Positions 57,205-64,000 of a stretch of DNA of 64,000 nucleotides are shown piece by piece. The stretch spans positions 124,001 to 188,000 of the forward strand of contig BQMF02000591.1 in assembly GCA_027922465.2 (NCBI GenBank). The letters run 5' to 3'. The stretch's first letter is position 1, and the number at the start of each line of letters is the position of its first letter. The stretch comes from Turritopsis dohrnii. Lineage: Eukaryota > Cnidaria > Hydrozoa > Anthoathecata > Oceaniidae. Both the position numbers and the translations under genes were made by a program. A model generated the notes under the pieces. That model did not search any database. It saw only the letters and a program-made list of their open reading frames with translations, and was not told where the DNA came from.

Positions 57205-58805
57205 TGAAAGCAGTATCCCTTGTTTTTAAGCAAGGAAAGTCTATCAGCAGGTGTAAGTTCGACGAACTTTTTGCACGTATAGTACTGTAGTAGCCTGGTG
57301 CCTCCAGGACCAAAGGTGGACACATGATCGTCAACGCCTTCTTTGGAATTACAGATGAAACAGGTAGGCTCAGAGGGTATGGTATTAGAACTAGAATTAG
57401 AAGAATACCCATACCTCTGAGTCCTGTTTGTCTTGGATGCATCTTGATATTGATTGGTTGTAGGTCGCCTTGTTGTTGACTCGTTTTGACCATGAGCTGA
57501 CATCTTCACGATTAGTTTCTGTTGTTGGATGGCCAACTCATCTTCCAGAAATTTGCGCAACTTGGACCACGTTTCTTCTGGAGTAAGATTATCGTATGAA
57601 ATATGAACAAGCCACCTTGACAGCCTTGCGTCCCCAAGTAGATGGTATACTTTTTGGATTGCACCACCATAGTACAAGTAGTTTTCGATGTCGTGCTTCT
57701 TTGCCAATGATGTGAGATCTTTGATCATGTTGATGATGTTGCTTAACGAGTTGACGATTGAGTCAGTATCTTTCGAACGATAAATTGGATTTGTCGAGCT
57801 CAATTGATTTATCTTCTTCTGAAGCATCAGCATCACATCACCATATGCAAGCTTCAATCTTGTCCATATCTCTTCAATGTTGTCGATCGTTCTGACGCAA
57901 CTGAGAGCAGGATCTTTAAGATAGTTATTTTTTAGCAGTTCAGCAAAGAGATGTTTAGGCGTGGTTCGAAGGTAAAGCTTCTCAAACTTCGATTTGAATG
58001 TGTAGAAATCCACCGAATCTTGATGACCAGAAAATCTTTCAAGTTTGATGTTTAGAGTTGATTCTGAAAAGAGTTTTTGTTTATACACCTGACGCTCTTC
58101 GATCTCAGAGTTCAGCTTTTCTGTGTAACTTGATCTGCTTGAGATAAGACACGTATACCTTTCATTGAGATGATGACAAGCACTTTGAACATCAAGATTT
58201 GTCGTCGTCTTGGTGAGAATAGTTTCAATCCTCTTGGATATTTCGTTAATCTGAGATGTGGTCGACGGAAGATTGTTTCTAATCTGCACAAGTTCTTCAT
58301 CAGTTAAGTCTTGAGGATTACGAGCGAATTCTTTAACGATGTCTTCGATAGAACGTTTTGTGTCCTCGATCAAGAACTGATGAGATTGGAGTTTACGTAT
58401 CTCGTTGTCACTTGCTTGTTTCGTTCGTAGGAGGTTTGCTTTCACTTTCAAATCGTTGATTTCCTTAATATACTCTTTGATTAACTGTATGGCACCAACG
58501 ATTTGCATTGTAAGTTGTTTGTCAGGCGTTTGAGTTTGGAGAACAAGCTCGTTTGTTCGAATAGACTTTCGTAAGTCTGTTAACTTTTCCACTGTCGCAG
58601 ATAGATCGACTCCACTGTGGATTGGATTTTCTTCAACAATGTCGTGGACCTCCTGAATCATCACTTGGGTTTCTATCACAGTCGATGATGGCATTACGTC
58701 TAACGATAGTTGGTCGAGTTGGGCTGAAAGATCTTGAAGTTCGGTTTTCTCACCAGTTGAGTTGAAAATGGTATAATCGAATCTCGATTTGATACGTTTT
58801 GACAT
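57114..58805 (-). pseudogene. BEL gag
   Basis: Likely start is the ATG at 58805 (KRIKSRFDYT), about 50 bp inside the 5' LTR edge. The N-terminal half is coiled-coil-like; a capsid-type region follows (LKLERFSGHQDSVDFYTFKS). Zinc-binding Cys pairs CFICNSK and CFQCLF lie near the end. It then runs out of frame with pol and ends at 57114, about 90 bp inside the pol ORF. Whether the overlap is a mutation or a programmed shift cannot be decided here. Confidence 0.85.
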
Positions 58806-58857
58806 GTGATTATTGATGTGATAAATTGATATCGAATTGAATGGATCTCTGTTTGAA

Positions 58858-59340
58858 TGTAGCGGTATCACTTCTCACGAAAAAGACAGGTTTGGAACAT
58901 TGAGTTTACGTTCAAACTGAAATCACAATGAAATAAATACAAGTAAATTTAGTAAAAACTACATATAACTGAAACAACAGAAAGAAGAAGGAAAAGAACA
59001 AAACCAAAACCTACCAGTTGGCCAAGTATATCGCTAGTGATACGCTATATATGTTTGACTTGAGTTGATTTGAAAAATGTGTTTGAATTGAGTTGATTTG
59101 AAAAATGTGTGTGTACAAAAATGAGAAAAACGTTGAATATATAGTGAAATAAACTAAACACCCTAGAGACATCAACTCAGTAAATGACAAAATAATTACT
59201 AAAAAAATTAAAATTGATTTAAGATAAACTGAATGCACGAGAGAAACAAAACACTGAGACGCATTAAAAAACAAAAAAACACGTGACAATTACAATAAAT
59301 ATTTTTGTGTGTTTTTATATGAATAGGCGATCGCCTTACA
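58858..59340 (-). repeat. 5' LTR of the BEL element
   Basis: 483 bp, same sequence as 52184-52666 wherever I compared. Next to it on the internal side (58840-58857) I see no standard TGG-starting primer-binding site, which is unusual. Confidence 0.93.
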
Positions 59341-60182
59341 ACAAGTGGTCATCATCAGAGTATACTTTTTGCCCGAATTGATATTTTTAAAATTCATAGC
59401 TAGTTACCTCTTTTTTTAAATCTTTTATTTTGGTAATATGTTTACAATTCAATATTCACAAGCCCTAGCGGTAATAAGTTGGTTAGTCACGTTCTCGTCT
59501 GATCATTTTATTCTTTTTTTTTTATTGGGTGAATTTTTACCGTTTCGATCCTTGTTTTGATTGGTCGAGAAAACACATCTTCGATCCTGCTTTTTCATTG
59601 GACGATGGAAGTGACTTCTGAGTGCTTGTTTACATATTTTTGTTTTTGAGTATGAAAATATTGGGATTGGTTCCTTATTTTCTTTTGTTAATCTTTTCGG
59701 CGGGAATTCTCGATCATATTTTTAACAAGTTTTTTATTGCGTTTTAAGGCTTACAGACTTGCCGTTTAGATGGTAAATTCTTTTCTTTTCTTATAACTTA
59801 TAAGTACTTCCTTTCAATGTTCTTGAGCTTTATGCTAAATTCGAGCTCAAAGCGGAATTTTTTTGCAAATTTTAAAAAGTTATTGAATGGGTTTGAGTTT
59901 AATATGATAGGGTGGAGACAAATGTTTGTGAACTTTCTGTGAAGAAATTTCGTAGAAACGACTTTTCGTTCGCCTTTAATCGTTTTTTAAAGTTTCTTTG
60001 GATTGATGTTTCTCTGTTCACAAAGAGTTTTATATCCTATATTAAAACAAAAGAATTCTACGAATTAACAATAGGTTGTTATGGATAGATATAGATAGAT
60101 ACATCTTCGTAGAACAGAGCAAAATAATCTTGTGTAGGGTTTTAGGCGTTTTTGGCCGTTTCTCCAGAATTTTATTTTGTTT
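59341..60182. other. No gene seen
   Basis: AT-rich. Begins with ACAAGTGGTCATCATCAGAG, a near repeat of the left flank of the BEL element. It contains a GATA-type microsatellite (ATAGATATAGATAGATAC, about 60083). No ORF supported. Confidence 0.5.
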
Positions 60183-60720
60183 TTAACTTGATTCATGGTA
60201 TACTCGTATCAGAGACGACTTTCCATGGCTGTGGGTGAAATTTGATTTGTTAACCTCGCTTTGACTTGAGGCAGATGTTGTCTTACGAATATTTCGTTTT
60301 TCTATGGTTGATTGTCGTTTTCTATCTCTTATAATGTCAGGATAAAGGACGGAGTTCCATCCCATCAAAAGCAGCTTTAAAGTTAGCTACCTTGCCTTCC
60401 CGCAGTGCTTGTCAATATTTAACTCTTATAACTACAGTCAGCTCCGTCTCACGGCTATTAACGCTGTGGTATTGTCCACCGGTAACCCGCCGTATTTGAT
60501 GGCGTTGAGGATGGTAAAGATCAAAAGCGACAAAGGAGACTTAACAAAGCGGTTGAGTAAGAAAGGATCATGAGCAACCAAACCGTTCAACCCAGAGATG
60601 ACAGAGATAACATTCAGAATAGCATTTAGAGTTAGAGGAAGTTTTGCACAGCCAGGGAAGATTTGCAAAAGATCACAGGCTTTACAGTCACTGCTGTGTT
60701 GACTTTGTAAAAATTTCGCT
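60183..60720 (-). CDS. Unrecognised GC-richer ORF patch
   Basis: On the minus strand 60438-60720 is open, with a Cys-containing start (DCKACDLLQIFPGC) and hydrophobic stretches (LNAILNVISVISGLNGLV, SLLIFTILNAIKYGGLPV). A second short ORF (60183-60368, Ser/Lys-rich) follows. The patch is visibly less AT-rich than its surroundings, which favours coding. I found no convincing splice link and recognise no domain. It may be an exon of a host gene or a pseudogene. Confidence 0.3.
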
Positions 60721-60754
60721 CTGTTAATTTCCTTTATTTGGGAACTGAAAAGTA

Positions 60755-61375
60755 TTTCGACGTATTTCGAGAGAAATATTTCGCAATTCGTAGAAATCCT
60801 CCAACTTTTCGTGTTGACGTTACATGGTGGTATACATTTATTAGCTGACTTTACTTTTTTCTCGTTTCAAAGCATGGTACTGTTGGGAGACAATGTTTTT
60901 TCGTATCTCTTTCCTAATTTATTATTATATTATACTATGTTATTTAGGAAGTTCTTACGCTAAAATTGCTTAGACATTTTTCATATTACTTTTGTGTTGG
61001 TTTAGTGAAGTGAACAACAAGGATTTTGAAGCACAGCTTGAAATCTGAAATTTTGCCAACCATACATTTTATTTTTGTATATGTTTTAGCTCTAAATATT
61101 TCATTCAATAAACTTTGTTCAACGCACTGATTTTTGGCGGATCTTGCCTTAAAAAAGATTTTAATTGGATTTCTGTGTATGCAAGAAAGCTATATTACAA
61201 ATTGTCGTTCTTCGGGTTTTTCTATTTTAACTGTCCTCCTCGCCAAACCTAATCATACTAGTGTGTAATCATGATCAGTAAAATCTTTTTACATTTTCTT
61301 GTTGTTTATTTTATAGACATTGGCTACTTTTTGTTTTGAATCAAAGTTTAAAACGCAGATTTCTAATGGATTTTT
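60755..61375 (-). repeat. Repeat R, minus-oriented copy
   Basis: Reverse complement of 48271-48905 with indels. No gene. Confidence 0.75.
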
Positions 61376-61714
61376 TGCTTTCATTTATTTTTTTTTTAAA
61401 GTTTGCTTTTTTCTTTTGGCTCTTACAGAATTTCTTTAACAAATCTTGTTTTGATTATAAAATACGTATCCATGGTTTCAGTTCACACATTTCTTTTGTT
61501 TGTAGCAAATACTTCCTGATATTACTTGTTAAGCCTTATTTACGCTTTGTGAAAGGTATATTAGCATCAGTGTGACTTAGACCTAAGTAGACAAAAAGTA
61601 ACAAAGTTTTGTTTGTTTTTGTTTCCGTTGCATAGGCTTGCAATGTATAGCTTGCTGTGTGTACAAATTGGAATGCTTGAGAGCAGGGGCGTTTTTAGTT
61701 AAAGCTACATGCTA
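61376..61714. other. No gene seen
   Basis: AT-rich. The short plus ORF at 61336-61575 is hydrophobic and T-rich and is not called. Confidence 0.4.
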
Positions 61715-62170
61715 GTGTTTATGTTAGTTTGAGGCTGTGGTGATCTCGTGATCGCTGGGAGAGTAACAAATAACCCCACCGTCAAGCAGTAGAGTATAAA
61801 ATCTGGGAGGTGGTATTCTTTTTGAGGTTGTACGAGGCAAAACCGTACGAACAATAATAATGAGAAAATATGTAACCACATATCACGACATCGTGTGGTT
61901 TAATTACATAAAAATGACCACCCGTCCCAACCAAATATCTGAGAAACGAAGAAATTCGAATACGAAAAAATTGATAGTTACCTTAATACTCAATAAAAGT
62001 GTATTTATAATGAGTATTCTATATCTGTGGCTGTCAATTGTCATCAAGGAAGGTCATAAAGCTAAAACGTCGATTGCTTGTGGTGTTGACTTAATAATGT
62101 TTTTCTTTGACAACATATTAGTCTTTGTTATTCAATTTTATCATTCAATATAGTGACTGATTAAGTCTAA
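61715..62170. repeat. Dispersed repeat shared with 22800-23050 and 51790-52090
   Basis: Shared landmarks: GATCGCTGGGAGAGTAACA, ATTGATAGTTACCTTAATAC, GTCATAAAGCTAAAACG(T). No gene. Confidence 0.7.
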
Positions 62171-63845
62171 AGTAAACGAGTTGATGTACAATCAAAACAT
62201 ATCTAGAACTTGTTTTGTCAATACATATGAGTCATTTCATTCTGACAGAAAAAATTAGTTGATCAACTTTTTAAGTTGTCTGTCTTTCTTAGTCAAGCTC
62301 CTTTTCAAGCATATAGTTCTTAAAGCTTCAAAATAATTAATATTTTTCATCTTCTAAAAAATACGTTATATTGTGTTGTTTCAGATCGACTCAGAAGACT
62401 CGTAGAAGATCATATTAAGATCATCATATGTGTATAATTTACTTGACATGTGGGGACAGTGGACGAACAGGATCAATCAGCCTCCATAAAGCATAACGTC
62501 CTTACAGTTGTCAGAAAAGAGTGTTGCGTAAAGTTAGTAACTGTAATTAGATTTTCATTTTTCCGCTGATGGTCCCTTTCCACTGAAACATTTCGTTGTG
62601 TGCAAAATATTGCGAAGTATCCACGATATATTGCTCACGATGAATTGCACAAGTGGAAAGAGGATTTTGTAGTGAAAAACTCATACAAAAATGCCGTTAG
62701 ATAAAAACAATGACTGCTTGTGGTGTTTGGTTTTTCTCGATAACATATTAGTCTCTGTTAATCACTTTTAAAATGTTGACGTCACACAAAATATGACAGC
62801 CATATTTTCAGCTATATAATTGATAAAATTATTTTCCGTGAAGAGTGGTCAATTTTTCTCACATTCTTGTTAATTGATATGACAAGGCAATACTATGCTC
62901 CATTATACCCTGCACAATACCGTTAGGGTAACCTATTGACAATTAAACTTCCTTCTGAGATTGCATAGGCCATGTTACGATCCATCCTTTGCGATGATCG
63001 GAAATTACAACGTATACGGACAATAATGTAAATAAACACTATAGAACATTGGTTCTATGTAATATGGCTGAGACTTTCTGTTGTCTTTGTAAAAGTTGCG
63101 AGCAGACATGTTTTCGTTCTTACCGTTTTTTGACCTTTTTCATTTCCGTCTCAGGCTTAAAGTTAATATGAATATGATACCTCAGTGCTTTGATTAGAAA
63201 TTGGCAGCTATAATATGCCTGTAAGCTTTTCAGTTCTGCGCTGATGATTCTTATTGCGTAGGAAAAACATCGGTGTCATTGAAATTTCTTCTAACAAGAG
63301 TATCGAAATGATCCGGTTTTTGCCACTTCGATGTCTCAAATGTGATTGAAAACAAGCTGCCTTATTGAAAAAAACACGTATTTTGATCTCGTTTTTGCAA
63401 TGCCTCCCATTTTGAAATCCATTGTATGCCAAACAGTACAACTACAATAACTATGATGGAATGCAAATGTAAGAAGTCACAACAAAATCCTTTGAAACAA
63501 AACATTAAAGTCATCACAAGAAGCGCTGTGTGTTCCTTTATAGCAGGACTACTCGATGTAAATGATGAAACAGACCGTTGCTTAAGTTATGAATAATTCA
63601 CTGTGATAGGTAGAAACGCATACTTATAGTTGCACAAGCGACAAGCGACCCGACTTGGCAGTTGATATCTGGTACTCTGCCTATCTGGTTGTCTGTCTGA
63701 GTGTCTCTTTAATTTTTTTGGTGATTACAACGAAGGGTGGCGCGCTCATCAAGAGATCAAGAATTTCATATTTTTATATTTTCGCTTAGAAATAACTCAC
63801 ATAGGTGGTGTTAATATCAAAACAAACTGTGTTTCTGAAACAGTT
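62171..63845. other. Intergenic, partly repeated
   Basis: 63360-63455 (CAATGCCTCCCATTTTGAAA, CCATTGTATGCCAAACAGTA) matches about 22035-22120. No supportable gene, RNA or transposon end was seen. Confidence 0.45.
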
Positions 63846-64000
63846 ACCGTATTTCCTCTAATAAACGCCGCGGCGTTTATTACAAATTCAAGGTTTTGGA
63901 TGCGGCGTTTAATAGAGGGAGGCGTTCATTAGAGGGCGGCGTTTATTACAAAATGAAAAATTGGACAGAAGCAAACTTAAACAACAATGTTTCCTCATCC
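63846..64000. mobile_element. Left part of a CGCCGCGGCG MITE, cut by the window edge
   Basis: Starts at TACCGTATTTCCTCTAATAA and contains GGCGTTTATTA/TAATAAACGCC repeats in both orientations. It resembles in design the MITE at 28670-29136 (TA then CCGTA, with repeated inverted motifs) but differs in sequence. The right end is outside the window. Confidence 0.65.

Larger units (their letters stand above)
52184..59340 (-). mobile_element. BEL/Pao LTR retrotransposon
   Basis: 7.16-kb element on the minus strand: LTR, gag, protease-RT-RNase H-integrase, LTR. No envelope-like ORF. Flanking 5-mers AAAAG and ACAAG differ by one base, so the target duplication is not clean. Both LTRs appear identical, which points to recent insertion. 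Coding is broken twice, at about 57200 (frame change at the gag zinc-knuckle) and at 54679 (TAG). Confidence 0.93.

Noticed and set aside
63208..63441. 77-codon minus ORF
   Set aside because: Overlaps a dispersed repeat also present near 22035-22120, where the frame is not kept.

Overview
The window is AT-rich metazoan nuclear DNA. Evidence is GT-AG introns, APE-type non-LTR retrotransposons, a BEL/Pao LTR retrotransposon, a PIF/Harbinger transposon with its MADF partner gene, and many TIR/MITE families with TA, TWA or AATT duplications. Very short introns next to a CR1-like LINE with a 2A-like motif and a PHD-like finger suggest a cnidarian, sponge or other early-branching invertebrate. That is inference; nothing here fixes the species. 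No rRNA, tRNA or CRISPR was recognised.

Layout. 1-5350: a minus-strand gene in seven exons, all introns in phase 1, giving about 769 codons with Walker A, Walker B and motif C of a superfamily 3 (SF3) helicase. Its third intron holds a 106-bp minisatellite array, and an inverted array of the same unit lies just past its stop. 5670-9480: first copy of a dead LINE, carrying a GACGTC-rich TIR element that itself holds a Harbinger MITE. 9480-10457: duplicated segment 'X'. 10996-12216: an uninterrupted tyrosine recombinase gene with R, K, HxxR, H and Y all in place. 12.6-17.4 kb: a small minus-strand ORF split by a TIR element (E2) that was itself hit by a sister copy (E1). 17.58-18.64 kb: tandem GGAAGCCC foldback repeats. 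18.96-23.3 kb: a TIR element and duplicated segment 'Y'.

23.3-33.6 kb: second copy of the LINE plus X, with further insertions, including a 4-kb CR1-like LINE. 33.6-36.1 kb: second copy of the TIR element plus Y. 36124-47760: an 11.6-kb Harbinger element with 49-bp perfect TIRs and a TAA duplication. Its transposase intron holds a 6.3-kb tandem array. 47.8-52.2 kb: rest of Y, nested mariner-like and palindromic elements, and a G-run beside TTAGGG motifs. 52184-59340: a BEL/Pao element whose two 483-bp LTRs look identical although the coding region has a frame break and a stop. 59.3-64 kb: mostly non-coding, with one GC-richer ORF patch and the start of a MITE at the edge.

How it fits together. 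Because LINE, X and Y occur twice, one copy often shows the empty site for an insertion in the other, so several element boundaries and target-site duplications can be read directly. The loci most likely to be functional genes are the SF3 helicase gene, the tyrosine recombinase gene and the Harbinger MADF gene. Almost everything else is mobile-element debris nested up to three deep.
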